Below are positions 7,691-15,948 of a DNA stretch of 64,000 bases, one piece after another; within the stretch, counting starts at the first letter, position 1; each line of letters opens with the position of its first letter. The notes beneath the pieces are model-generated. The model searched no databases. It was not told the origin of the DNA and saw nothing but the letters and a program-made list of their open reading frames with translations. The DNA lies in contig NZ_HF570108.1 in assembly GCF_000297395.2 (NCBI RefSeq), forward strand, positions 6,903,837 through 6,967,836, given 5' to 3'. The translations under genes and the position numbers were made by a program. Source of the stretch: Micromonospora lupini str. Lupac 08 (GTDB lineage: Bacteria > Actinomycetota > Actinomycetes > Mycobacteriales > Micromonosporaceae).

Positions 7691-9393
7691 GAGTTCCCCT
7701 CCCACTGCTCCGTCACCCGGCCCTGCGCCCCGACCGACCCGACCAGGTGGCCCAGCCACCGCTCGTCGGCCGTCGGGAAGTCCTCCCGCCAGTGGCAACC
7801 GCGGGTCTCACCACGGGCGTACGCCGCCGCGACAAGCGTCGACGCCACCGTGAGCAGGTTTGTCGCCTCCCAGTCGGCGGTCCGCGGTCGGCCCCGGGCC
7901 GCGCCCAACTCGGTGAGCGTTCCGGCCGTCCCGGCCAGCGTCGACGCCGATCGGAGCACCCCGGCCCCCCGGGTCATCGCCCGTTGCAGGGCCGGCGTCA
8001 CCTCGGCGGGCAGCACCCAGCCCGCGCCACCACGCCAGGCGCCGGTGTCCGCCGGCTGAACCTGCTCGGGCAGGCCGGCCGCGATGTCCTCGGCGATCCG
8101 TCGGGAGAAGACCAGACCCTCCAGCAGCGAGTTGCTGGCCAGCCGGTTCGCGCCATGCACACCCGTGCAGGCCACCTCGCCGCACGCGTACAGGCCGGGG
8201 ATCGACGTGCGGCCGCGCAGGTCGGTGCGGACGCCGCCGGAGGCGTAGTGCGCGGCCGGTGCCACCGGGATCAGGTCGGTCGCCGGGTCCACGCCGATCG
8301 CCAGGCAGGACGCCACGATGGTGGGGAACCGTCCGGCCAGGAAGTCCCCGCCCAGGTGCCGCGCGTCGAGGAAGACGTGGTCCGCGCCGGTGGCCAGCAG
8401 CACCCGGTGGATGCCCTTGGCCACCACGTCCCGGGGGGCCAGCTCGGCCAGCTCGTGCTGGCCCACCATGAACCGCTTGCCGTCGGAGTCCACCAGGTAC
8501 GCGCCCTCACCGCGCAGCGCCTCGGAGACCAGCGGCTGCTGCGCGTGCCCGGCGCCGGGCACCCCCGCGCCGGGCGGGGTGATCAGGGCGGTCGGGTGGA
8601 ACTGGACGAACTCCACGTCGGTCACCGCCGCGCCGGCCCGCATCGCCAGCGCCACCCCGTCTCCGGTGGAGACGGCCGGGTTGGTGGTGGCCGCGAAGAT
8701 CTGCCCCATCCCGCCGGTGGCCAGCACCACCGCCCGGGCCAGCAGCGCGCCGACGCCGTCCTCACTGCCCTCACCGAGCACGTGCAGGGTGATCCCGCAG
8801 GCCGGTCCGAGCCCGTCCGGGCCGTCACCGGGGGCGCGCAGCAGGTCCAGCACCAGGGCGTGCTCGACCAGCCGGATCCACGGGTCGCGTTGCACGGCGG
8901 CGTGCAGGGCCCGCTGCACCTCGGCGCCTGTCGCGTCCCCGCCGGCGTGCACGATCCGGTCCGCGCGGTGCCCACCCTCCCGGGTCAGCATCAACGAACC
9001 GTCGGGGTGGCGATCGAACTCGGCGCCGATCCGCATCAGCTCCCGCAGCCGGGTCGGCCCCTCCTCGACGAGCACCCGGACCGCCGCCGGGTCGCAGAGC
9101 CCCACCCCGGCGATCTCGGTGTCCCGGGCGTGCGCCGCCGGGGTGTCCGCCGGATCGAGCACCGCGGCGATGCCGCCCTGTGCCCACCGGGTCGAGCCGT
9201 CGTCGATGTTGACCTTGGTGACGACCGTGACGTGCAGGCCCGCCTCACGCAGGTGCAACGCCGCGGTCAGCCCCGCCACCCCGGACCCCACCACGATCAC
9301 GTCGGTGGTCTCCACCCAGCCGGGCTCGGGTGCGGCCAGCAGTCTGGGCAGGGCCGGCAGGTCGACGGTCGGTTGGTCCATCCCACCAGTCAA
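7687..9393 (-). CDS. nadB: L-aspartate oxidase
   Basis: NadB oxidises L-aspartate to iminoaspartate with FAD, the first step of de novo NAD synthesis. The N-terminal dinucleotide-binding motif is VIVVGSGVAGLTAALH. The family motif TRWAQGGIAAV, EFVQFHPTAL, and the FAD loop YACGEVACTGVHGANRLASN are present. The length of 568 residues is normal. The frame can start at TTG 9393 (GAGGA nine bases upstream) or at ATG 9381; the former has the better ribosome site. No nadA was seen in this window. Confidence 0.93.
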   Translation of the reverse strand: MTGGMDQPTVDLPALPRLLAAPEPGWVETTDVIVVGSGVAGLTAALHLREAGLHVTVVTKVNIDDGSTRWAQGGIAAVLDPADTPAAHARDTEIAGVGLCDPAAVRVLVEEGPTRLRELMRIGAEFDRHPDGSLMLTREGGHRADRIVHAGGDATGAEVQRALHAAVQRDPWIRLVEHALVLDLLRAPGDGPDGLGPACGITLHVLGEGSEDGVGALLARAVVLATGGMGQIFAATTNPAVSTGDGVALAMRAGAAVTDVEFVQFHPTALITPPGAGVPGAGHAQQPLVSEALRGEGAYLVDSDGKRFMVGQHELAELAPRDVVAKGIHRVLLATGADHVFLDARHLGGDFLAGRFPTIVASCLAIGVDPATDLIPVAPAAHYASGGVRTDLRGRTSIPGLYACGEVACTGVHGANRLASNSLLEGLVFSRRIAEDIAAGLPEQVQPADTGAWRGGAGWVLPAEVTPALQRAMTRGAGVLRSASTLAGTAGTLTELGAARGRPRTADWEATNLLTVASTLVAAAYARGETRGCHWREDFPTADERWLGHLVGSVGAQGRVTEQWEGNS

Positions 9394-9446
9394 CCCGAAC
9401 GATCCTCGCCGGGGGCGGCGGGGGCGGGACGAGTGGTTTGGGCTAC

Positions 9447-9484
9447 GCCGTCCGGCGCGGACCGCGCCGCGCCGACCGGACGGC
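9447..9484 (-). terminator. Hairpin downstream of the lipoprotein gene
   Basis: Perfect 9-bp arms (9447-9455 and 9476-9484) enclose a G/C-rich loop that can fold further. It lies directly after the stop of the minus-strand lipoprotein gene and before nadB. No U-tract follows. Confidence 0.45.
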
Positions 9485-9489
9485 AGTGC

Positions 9490-10386
9490 TCACTTCGTCC
9501 GCACCGGCAGGCCGGCCGGGCCCGCGCCCTTCAACGAAGCCGTCACCGTACGGTCGCTCAGCCACAGGTAGCAGCGGACCCCCCGGTCACCGACCCGCCA
9601 ACGCCCCGCGCCGGGCGGGCGCACCACCACGCCGCTGCGGAACCGCAGGTCGGAGTCGTCCGGTACGCCGACATAGCGGCCGAGGACGCTGCGGCAGCCG
9701 GTGTAGAGCGGCGCCCAGTCGGCGTCCCTGGTCGGGTACGGCCGGTCCGGCGCACGCCACACGCCGACGAACTCGGCGTCGTGCCGAGCGCCGCACTCCA
9801 CCGGGACCAGCGTCTGCACGCCCCGGCCCGCCCCGGTGCGGGTCTGCTGGCAGCCCAAGCGCAGCGCGGAGGCCCCCTTCAACGCGTCCCGCAGGCTGCC
9901 CGAGCGGACCACCACCGTTGCCGCCGCCTCGACAGTGGTCAGCTCGGTCAGGTCGCACCGGTACCAGCGGGAACCTGCCGCCCAGCCCGGCCCCGAGGGC
10001 AGCGCCACCGACAGCCGCAGTCGCCCGGCCCGCCAGTCGTCGCCCACGTACGCGGAGGCCCGGGTGTCGCACTCGGCGAACGCGCCGCGCAGCTCCACCG
10101 AACCGTTGGCCGGGGCGGCGGCCCGCTCGGCCGGGAACGCCCCCACGTGCACGGTCTCCACCCGGTGCGGGCCGGCGCAGTCCATCGGTTGATAGGCGGC
10201 CAGCGTGACCACCTCGACGAAGTCGGCGGCCTGACACACCCCGGCGGCCGGCGTGAACGCCGTGGCCGGTGGCAGCGCCGCCCAGTCGTCGGTCAGGTCG
10301 CCGTCCAGGCCACCGGACCCGGCGCAGCCGACAAGCAACACTGCCGTGACGGCAGTGGCGAACAGGGTCGTCATGGCACGGCGCAT
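9490..10386 (-). CDS. Secreted lipoprotein, Septum_form-like
   Basis: This 298-residue protein begins with a lipoprotein signal whose lipobox LLVGC puts the lipidated cysteine at residue 21, so it should sit on the outer face of the membrane. The body has paired cysteines with the pattern of the actinobacterial septum formation family (C...F..V..........C...H..E), once near DCAGPHRVETVHVGAF and once near VECGARHDAEFVGVW, suggesting two repeats. The ATG start has GGAGG six bases upstream. It lies between panD and nadB, separated from nadB by a hairpin. The family's function is poorly defined. Confidence 0.75.
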   Translation of the reverse strand: MRRAMTTLFATAVTAVLLVGCAGSGGLDGDLTDDWAALPPATAFTPAAGVCQAADFVEVVTLAAYQPMDCAGPHRVETVHVGAFPAERAAAPANGSVELRGAFAECDTRASAYVGDDWRAGRLRLSVALPSGPGWAAGSRWYRCDLTELTTVEAAATVVVRSGSLRDALKGASALRLGCQQTRTGAGRGVQTLVPVECGARHDAEFVGVWRAPDRPYPTRDADWAPLYTGCRSVLGRYVGVPDDSDLRFRSGVVVRPPGAGRWRVGDRGVRCYLWLSDRTVTASLKGAGPAGLPVRTK

Positions 10387-10482
10387 CGCGGCCTCCCCCA
10401 GCCACCTACCGGCTTCCGCCAGCGTGCTCAGGGTAACCGCACATGACCTTCCGGTGACAGACCGGAATCGCGTCCCGCGGGA

Positions 10483-10911
10483 TCAGACTCCGGACACGGC
10501 GTACGGGTTGGGCATCGGGTCGCCGGCCGTGCCCGGGGCCGCCACGGCCGGGTTCGCACCCAGCTCGACGACCCGGTTGTCGGTGTCCACGTGCACCACC
10601 CGCGGCCGGTACGACCGGGCCTCGGCGTCGTCCATCTGCGCGTACGAGATCAGGATGACCAGGTCACCGGGGTGCACGAGGTGCGCGGCGGCGCCGTTGA
10701 TGCCGATCACGCCGCTGCCCCGCTCGCCCGGGATGACGTACGTCTCCAGCCGGGCGCCGTTGGTGATGTCCACGATCGCGACCTGCTCGCCGGGGAGCAG
10801 GTCGGCGGCGTCGAGCAGGTCCTCGTCCACTGTCACCGAACCGACGTAGTGCAGGTCGGCCTGGGTCACCGTGGCCCGGTGGATCTTCGACTTGAGCATG
10901 GTCCGGAGCAT
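10483..10911 (-). CDS. panD: Aspartate 1-decarboxylase
   Basis: PanD makes beta-alanine for pantothenate synthesis. It is a pyruvoyl enzyme made as a pro-protein that cuts itself between Gly24 and Ser25; both residues are present in YVGSVTVD at the expected positions. Lys9, Arg54-type residues and the loop IVDITNGARLETYVIPGERGSG are conserved. At 142 residues it carries a short Pro/Gly-rich C-terminal tail typical of actinobacteria. It lies 42 bases downstream of panC on the same strand, so the two steps are probably co-transcribed. Confidence 0.95.
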   Translation of the reverse strand: MLRTMLKSKIHRATVTQADLHYVGSVTVDEDLLDAADLLPGEQVAIVDITNGARLETYVIPGERGSGVIGINGAAAHLVHPGDLVILISYAQMDDAEARSYRPRVVHVDTDNRVVELGANPAVAAPGTAGDPMPNPYAVSGV

Positions 10912-10953
10912 CAGTCTCGCCTTTCGCGAAAAGATTGGTGGTGGGGGGCCGGG

Positions 10954-11802
10954 TCAGGCGCGAGGCGCGAGGTGGATCGCGGCGTTGTCGATCAAGCGCG
11001 TGGTGCCCACCCAGGCGGCGATCACCAGCCGGGCCGGCCCGGAGACCGGTCCCGGCTCCAGCTCGGGGTCGGTGAGCACCAGGTAGTCGAGCTGAGCGCC
11101 GGGCGCGCCGGCGCCGAACGCGGCGTGCGCGGCGGACAGCACCTCCCCCGCGTCCCGGCCGTCGTCGGCGGCCCGGGCCCCGGCCCGCAGCGCGGCGGAC
11201 AGGCTCAGCGCCGCCGCCCGCTCGGGCTCGCTCAGGTATCGGTTGCGGCTGGACAGCGCCAACCCGTCCGGCTCCCGGACGGTGGGCACGCCGATCACCT
11301 CGACCGGGACGTCCAGGTCCCGGGCCATCCGTCGCACCAGGGTGAGCTGCTGATAGTCCTTCTCGCCGAAGAACGCCAGGTCAGGACGGGTGAGTTGGAG
11401 CAGCTTCAGGACGACGGTGAGTACCCCGTGGAAGAAGCCGGGGCGGCTCGCGCCCTCCAGCTCCCCGCCGAGCGGGCCCGGGTCGAGGCGTACCCGGGGC
11501 TGGCCGTCGGGGTACATGTCGGCCACCGACGGCGCGAAGACGAGGTCGGCGCCGGCCCGCCGGCACACCTCCAGGTCGGCGTCGAGGGTGCGCGGATACC
11601 TGTCGAAGTCCTCGTTCGGCCCGAACTGCAGCGGGTTCACGAAGATCGTCACCAGCACGTGGTCGACCTGGTCCCGGGCCGCGCGCAGCAGCGTCTCGTG
11701 CCCGGAGTGCAGGGCGCCCATGGTCATCACCACGCCGACGGTGCCCTTCAGCGCTGCCCGGGCCTCGGCCAACTCGGCGCGCGTGTGCACGACCTGCGTC
11801 AT
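10954..11802 (-). CDS. panC: Pantothenate synthetase
   Basis: PanC joins pantoate and beta-alanine with ATP. The nucleotidyltransferase signatures are VVMTMGALHSGHETLLR (HIGH-like), FVNPLQFGPNEDFDRYPR, and a KMSK-like LALSSRNRYLSEPER. The length of 282 residues is normal. The ATG at 11802 overlaps the stop of the upstream DUF2520 gene as ATGA, so the two are translationally coupled. The order DUF2520-panC-panD is the same as in Mycobacterium tuberculosis. Confidence 0.95.
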   Translation of the reverse strand: MTQVVHTRAELAEARAALKGTVGVVMTMGALHSGHETLLRAARDQVDHVLVTIFVNPLQFGPNEDFDRYPRTLDADLEVCRRAGADLVFAPSVADMYPDGQPRVRLDPGPLGGELEGASRPGFFHGVLTVVLKLLQLTRPDLAFFGEKDYQQLTLVRRMARDLDVPVEVIGVPTVREPDGLALSSRNRYLSEPERAAALSLSAALRAGARAADDGRDAGEVLSAAHAAFGAGAPGAQLDYLVLTDPELEPGPVSGPARLVIAAWVGTTRLIDNAAIHLAPRA

Positions 11803-12770
11803 GCCGCCACCTCCCGGCTCGACTCGGCGAGCACGCCGAGCAGCGACTGCGCGTCCACCGGCCGCAGGCGGCCGGCGGCGATCGCCCGGTCGGCGGTACG
11901 CCGGGCCAGCGCCAGATACGCGGGGACCGACTCCGGCGCGGTGGCGGCCAGCCGGGCGAGGTGTCGCTCGACAGTGCCCGCGTCGCCCCGGGACACCGGC
12001 CCGGTGAGCGCGTCGTCGCCGAGGCGCAACGCGTTCTCCAGGGCGGCCCGCAGCAGCGGGGCGAGCACCTTCTCCGGACGGGCCACCCCGGCGTCCCGCA
12101 GCCGGTCGGTCGCCTCGTTCACCAGGGTGACCAGGTGGTTCGCGCCGTGCGCGAGCGCGGTGTGGTACAGCGGGCGGTCCGCCTCGGCCACCCACTCCGG
12201 CACGCCACCCAGGTCGGCCACCAGCCGGGCGGCAAGCGGGCGCAGGTCGGTCGGGGCGGTCACCCCGTACGAGATGCCGGCCAGCCGGGGCAGGTCGTCC
12301 GGCGTACCGGTGAAGGTCATGGCGGGATGCAGGGCCAACGGCCGGGCGCCGACCGCGGCGGCCGGCGCCAGCACGGCGAGACCGTGCGCGCCCGAGGTGT
12401 GCGCGACCACCTGGCCCGGGTGCAGGGCTCCTCGCCCGGCGAGGTCGGCGACCACTGCGGCCAGCGCGTCGTCCGGCACCGCGATCAGCAGCAGGTCGGT
12501 GGCGGCGCGGGCGACGGAGGCGACCGGGCTGGGCGGCACCTCGGGCAGCAGCAGGGCGAGACGGGCGCGGCTGGCCCCGGAGTCGCCCGCCACGGCCACC
12601 ACCCGGTGCCCGGCGGCGGCGAGCGCGGCGCCCAGGACGGCACCGACCCGACCGGCGCCGACGACGCCGACCGTGAGCAGACGGGAAGGAGGGGCGCCGG
12701 TGACGGCGCGGTCCCGCGGTGTGGCAGGCCCAAACTGGGCGGCCGGGCGCGGGCGCAGCGGTGCGCTCAT
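11799..12770 (-). CDS. Rossmann-fold DUF2520 oxidoreductase-like protein
   Basis: A 323-residue protein with an N-terminal NAD(P)-binding motif VGVVGAGRVGAVLGAAL and a C-terminal helical DUF2520 domain (HPAMTFTGTPDDL, YHTALAHGANHLVTLV). The fold resembles ketopantoate reductase and pyrroline reductase. Its overlap with panC has led others to suspect a role in pantothenate synthesis, but the substrate is not established. I chose the ATG at 12770; the frame stays open to a GTG at 12830, which has no ribosome site and adds a poorly conserved 20-residue tail. A Pro/Ala-rich linker of about 30 residues precedes the Rossmann fold. Confidence 0.8.
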   Translation of the reverse strand: MSAPLRPRPAAQFGPATPRDRAVTGAPPSRLLTVGVVGAGRVGAVLGAALAAAGHRVVAVAGDSGASRARLALLLPEVPPSPVASVARAATDLLLIAVPDDALAAVVADLAGRGALHPGQVVAHTSGAHGLAVLAPAAAVGARPLALHPAMTFTGTPDDLPRLAGISYGVTAPTDLRPLAARLVADLGGVPEWVAEADRPLYHTALAHGANHLVTLVNEATDRLRDAGVARPEKVLAPLLRAALENALRLGDDALTGPVSRGDAGTVERHLARLAATAPESVPAYLALARRTADRAIAAGRLRPVDAQSLLGVLAESSREVAA

Positions 12771-12898
12771 GACGACGATCCAGTCCTCGAGAAGGGGTAC
12801 CGGTCGATCGCAAGTATGCGCCCGTGTCACGGGGCCGAAACAGGAGGTGTGAAAACGTTCACCACCGCAGGAGGGGCTCGGTGGGTGACCGGTCGGGC

Positions 12899-13465
12899 TC
12901 AGCCCGGAGCCGAGGTGATCGTGCGCAGTTCGGCGGCCACCTCGGCGATCAGATCGGCGAGCGAGGCATCGCTGTCGGGTGCGACCCAGCGGGCGTACGC
13001 GACCCGGAAAACCGTGACGCCGGACTCGGTCGCCAGGGCGGCTGTCGTCGCGCTGAGGCCCTTGGCACGCAGGGCGGCGGCGACCGCGGCCGTCAGCGAA
13101 CTCATCTTGCGCAGCTCACGCTCCTGCAACTCGGCGCTGCTGGCAATGATCGACTGGCGCATTCGGACCAGCTCGAGGCGGTCGGCGAAGATCTCGTCCG
13201 CCACCAGGCGGAAGGCGGCGACGACCGCCTCGAACGGGCCGGCGCCCGTCTCGGTCACCGCCTTGACCAGCACCGCCTCCAACTGCTCGCCGCCGCTGAA
13301 GAGCGCCTCGCGCTTGTCGCCGAACAGTCGGTAGAAGGTGCGCTTGTCGAGGCCCGCGCGGGCCGCGATGTCGGTGACAGTGGTCTGTTCGAAGCCGCGC
13401 TCGCGGAACAGCTCGAAGGCGGCCGCCGCCAGGCGGCCGCGCGCGTCCGGTTGCCAGCGGGCCAT
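12899..13465 (-). CDS. TetR-family transcriptional repressor
   Basis: A 188-residue regulator. The N-terminal helix-turn-helix is FEQTTVTDIAARAGLDKRTF with the following YRLFGDKREALF typical of TetR proteins. The C-terminal domain, which would bind a ligand, is all helical and not assignable. The ATG at 13465 follows a family-like N-terminus (MARWQPDARGRLAAAAFELF). It is divergent from the SDR gene at 13586, and three copies of a 17-bp palindrome lie between them, so it very likely represses itself and that neighbour. Confidence 0.9.
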   Translation of the reverse strand: MARWQPDARGRLAAAAFELFRERGFEQTTVTDIAARAGLDKRTFYRLFGDKREALFSGGEQLEAVLVKAVTETGAGPFEAVVAAFRLVADEIFADRLELVRMRQSIIASSAELQERELRKMSSLTAAVAAALRAKGLSATTAALATESGVTVFRVAYARWVAPDSDASLADLIAEVAAELRTITSAPG

Positions 13466-13481
13466 GCGGCGATGGTATCCG

Positions 13482-13562
13482 ATGTCACGTTGCGACATTC
13501 TTTCCGACCGAGCCATGTCACATCGCGACATCGCGAGGTACGGTGATGTCACAAGGCGACAT
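13482..13562. promoter_or_regulatory. Three operator palindromes between tetR and the SDR gene
   Basis: The 17-bp sequence ATGTCAC-NNN-GCGACAT occurs at 13482-13498, 13515-13531 and 13546-13562. The half-sites are identical in all three; only the 3-base centre differs (GTT, ATC, AAG). Centres are 33 and 31 bases apart, about three helical turns. The third copy ends 23 bases before the SDR start, and the first lies 16 bases before the tetR start. A possible -10 (TACGGT, 13539-13544) sits between copies two and three. Confidence 0.85.
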
Positions 13563-13585
13563 GCCCCTCTCACAAAGGAACCACC

Positions 13586-14497
13586 ATGCGCGTATTCGTC
13601 ACCGGCGCCTCCGGCCACCTCGGCTCCGCAGTCGTGCCGAACCTGCTCTCCGCCGGACACGACGTCGTCGGTCTGGCCCGCTCCGACACCTCCGCCGCCG
13701 CGATCGAGAAGCTCGGCGCCGAGGTACGCCGCGGCGACCTGTCCGACCTCGACGTCCTTCGGGAAGAGGCGGCCGCCTCCGACGGGGTGATCCACCTGGC
13801 GTTCCGCCACGACCTCATGGTCAACGGCGACCTGGCCGGCGCCGCCGAGGTCGACCTGGCGGCTCTCACGGCACTCGCCGACGCCCTGGCCGACTCCGGG
13901 AAGCCCCTGGTCGGCACCGGCGGGACAGCCATGCTCGTGCTGGGCGGCATCGTCGGCCGCCCCGGCACCGAAGGCGACACCTTCCCGGGCGGCGGCTACC
14001 GGATCGACGCGGAGAACTTCGTGGCCGGGCTCGCATCCCGCGGCGTGCGCTCCTCAGTCATCCGGCTCGCGCCCACGGTGCACAGCTCGCTGGACCGCCT
14101 CGGCTTCATTCCCACAATCATCGCGAGCGCCCGGCAGCACGGGTACGCCGCGTACGTCGGCGAGGGCGCGAACCGGTGGCCGGCCGTGCACACGCTCGAC
14201 GCCGCCCAGCTGTACCGACTGGCCCTCGAAAAGGCCCCGGCCGGTACGCGCCTGCACGGCGCCGCCGACGAAGGAGTCCCCTTCCGGCAGATCGCCGAGA
14301 CCATCGGCCGCAACCTCGACATCCCGGTCCGGAGCATCAGCCCCGACGAGGCGAACGGGTACTTCGGCTTCCTCGGGACGTTCGCGCAGCTGGACAACCC
14401 GACGTCGTCCGCCGTTACACGCGAGCTGCTGGACTGGACCCCCGCCCACCCCAACCTGATCGCCGACCTGAACGAAGGGCACTACTTCCAGGCGTGA
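13586..14497 (+). CDS. NAD(P)-dependent epimerase/SDR-type oxidoreductase
   Basis: A 303-residue extended SDR protein. The nucleotide loop is VTGASGHLGSAVV at the N-terminus, followed by RRGDLSDLDVL and VIHLAFRHD. The usual YxxxK catalytic pair is not obvious: the corresponding segment is GGYRIDAENFV. This is common in the reductase-like SDR subgroup that acts on quinones, flavonoids or aldehydes. The region FLGTFAQLDNPTSSAVTRELL fits the family C-terminus. Its promoter lies among the TetR operators, so an inducer sensed by the TetR protein probably controls it. Confidence 0.85.
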   Translation: MRVFVTGASGHLGSAVVPNLLSAGHDVVGLARSDTSAAAIEKLGAEVRRGDLSDLDVLREEAAASDGVIHLAFRHDLMVNGDLAGAAEVDLAALTALADALADSGKPLVGTGGTAMLVLGGIVGRPGTEGDTFPGGGYRIDAENFVAGLASRGVRSSVIRLAPTVHSSLDRLGFIPTIIASARQHGYAAYVGEGANRWPAVHTLDAAQLYRLALEKAPAGTRLHGAADEGVPFRQIAETIGRNLDIPVRSISPDEANGYFGFLGTFAQLDNPTSSAVTRELLDWTPAHPNLIADLNEGHYFQA

Positions 14498-14559
14498 CCA
14501 ACGGACGGCAGCCCGGACCGTAGGGTCGGCACGGTGACGCAGCAACGCGGAGTGAACTG

Positions 14560-15948
14560 ATGCCGGTCCGGTGGCGGGACGCGATGACTCACGCGCTCTA
14601 CGGGCCGGGCGGCTTCTTCGTCGCCGGCGCCGGGCCGGCCGACCACTTCCGCACCAGCGTGCACGCCTCCCCGGCCTTCGCCACCGCGCTGCTACGGCTG
14701 GTCTCTCAGGTCGACGCGGCCCTCGGCCACCCTGCCCGCCTTGATGTTGTCGACGTGGGGGCGGGGCGGGGGGAGCTGCTGCGGGCTCTCGTCGGGCTTG
14801 CGGTGGGGGTTTCCGGGGAGCCCACCCGCTCCGGGCGGTCAGGCTTGATCCCTGCGCGGGCGGGCTCCCCGGAAACCCCGACTCCCACGGCCTCCGTCCG
14901 TCGGTTCCCCGACGAGCCGTCGTCGGTCGCCGCCCGTCCGTCCCTCGCGGCCCGTGTGCGCTTCACAGCAGTGGAGTACGCGCCCCGTCCCGCGAACCTG
15001 CCCGAAGAGATCACCTGGACAGCCGAGATCCCCGCCGAGATCACCGGAGTGCTCCTGGCAACCGAGTGGCTGGACAACGTCCCGCTGGACGTGGCGGTGC
15101 ACAGCGAGGACGGCTGGCGATATGTGCTGGTCGACCCGGAGAGCGGCGCCGAGTCGGTTGGTGAACTGGTCGACGCTGCTGACCTCGACTGGCTGACCAC
15201 CTGGTGGCCCAGCACAGCGAGCACTCCCGCCGCCGCCTGTGACCCGACCTCGGGCACCACGAGCCCTGCCACCGCCGACTGTGACCCGACCTCGGGCACC
15301 ACGAGCCCTCCTACCGGCGAGGGCGACTCGACCTCGGGGTTGACCGAGACGGACCCGACCAGCGAGAGCGAGTCGGGTTTCCGGGCAGCCCGGCCGGCGC
15401 AGGGATCAAGCCTGACCGCCCGGAGCCGGCCGGGCTGCCCGGAAACCCCCCACGGCGACCAGCCGGAAACCCCCCACAGCAACCAACAGCACGCCGAGAT
15501 CGGCCGGACCAGGGACGAGGCCTGGGCGGATGCGGTCGGCAGGATCAGCCGAGGGTTGGCTGTCGCGGTGGACTACGGGCATCTGCGGGAGGGGCGGCCC
15601 GTCGACGGGACGTTGACCGGGTACCGGGGTGGGCGGCAGGTGCCTCCGGTGCCGGACGGGTCGAGTGATGTGACAGCGCACGTGGCCATGGACTCGGTCG
15701 CCTCCGCCGGCGCGGCGGTCGCCCGGTGTGCGTACTCCCTGGTCTCGCAGGCCGAGGCGCTGCGGGCGCTCGGGGCCGACGGCGGGCGACCGCCGCTGAG
15801 CCTGGCCGGCGTCGACCCGGCCGGCTACGTGCGGGCGCTGGCCGCCGCGTCGGCGGTGGCCGAGCTGACCGACCCGGCCGGGCTCGGCGGACACCTGTGG
15901 CTGCGCCAACCGGTCGGCATCCCGTTCGGGCCGGCCGTGGCACGATGA
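14560..15948 (+). CDS. MidA/NDUFAF7-family protein arginine methyltransferase
   Basis: The 462-residue protein has the DUF185 (COG1565) methyltransferase pattern: VRWRDAMTHALYGPGGFF at the start, the SAM loop VVDVGAGRGELLRAL, VLLATEWLDNVPLDVAV, and VAVDYGHLREGRPV with LTGYRGGR near the end. The eukaryotic member NDUFAF7 dimethylates an arginine of NDUFS2, the 49-kDa complex I subunit. Here the gene overlaps a NuoD homologue as ATGA. The protein is about 100 residues longer than usual because of two inserts, each carrying a palindromic repeat copy (14803-14882 and 15375-15448), and a tandem 14-residue repeat. The ATG has GGAG eight bases upstream. Confidence 0.82.
   Translation: MPVRWRDAMTHALYGPGGFFVAGAGPADHFRTSVHASPAFATALLRLVSQVDAALGHPARLDVVDVGAGRGELLRALVGLAVGVSGEPTRSGRSGLIPARAGSPETPTPTASVRRFPDEPSSVAARPSLAARVRFTAVEYAPRPANLPEEITWTAEIPAEITGVLLATEWLDNVPLDVAVHSEDGWRYVLVDPESGAESVGELVDAADLDWLTTWWPSTASTPAAACDPTSGTTSPATADCDPTSGTTSPPTGEGDSTSGLTETDPTSESESGFRAARPAQGSSLTARSRPGCPETPHGDQPETPHSNQQHAEIGRTRDEAWADAVGRISRGLAVAVDYGHLREGRPVDGTLTGYRGGRQVPPVPDGSSDVTAHVAMDSVASAGAAVARCAYSLVSQAEALRALGADGGRPPLSLAGVDPAGYVRALAAASAVAELTDPAGLGGHLWLRQPVGIPFGPAVAR
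14803..14882 (+). repeat. Palindromic repeat element, copy 1, inside the methyltransferase gene
   Basis: Arms of 27 bp (14803-14829 and 14856-14882) are inverted copies of each other with two mismatches and enclose a 26-base centre (14830-14855). That centre is the exact reverse complement of the centre of copy 2. The element keeps the reading frame and adds residues with no counterpart in the family, between the SAM loop and the next core strand. Confidence 0.85.
15237..15320 (+). repeat. 42-bp tandem duplication in the methyltransferase gene
   Basis: Two adjacent 42-bp units (15237-15278 and 15279-15320) encode the repeated peptide CDPTSGTTSP plus four variable residues. A decayed third unit (GDSTSGLTETD) follows. 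The period is a multiple of three, so the frame is kept. It lies just before palindromic copy 2, in the same poorly conserved insert. Confidence 0.8.
15375..15448 (-). repeat. Palindromic repeat element, copy 2, inside the methyltransferase gene
   Basis: Perfect 24-bp arms (15375-15398 and 15425-15448) enclose a 26-base centre (15399-15424) identical to copy 1 in reverse complement. The outer arm consensus is GGTTTCCGGG-G/C-AGCCC. The frame is kept. Shorter fragments of the arm end (CCGGAAACCCCCCAC) recur just downstream to about 15478. Confidence 0.85.

Noticed and set aside
7747..10446. An 899-codon plus-strand frame opposite nadC, nadB and the lipoprotein gene
   Set aside because: It spans several well supported minus-strand genes and encodes a low-complexity Arg/Gly/His-rich sequence.
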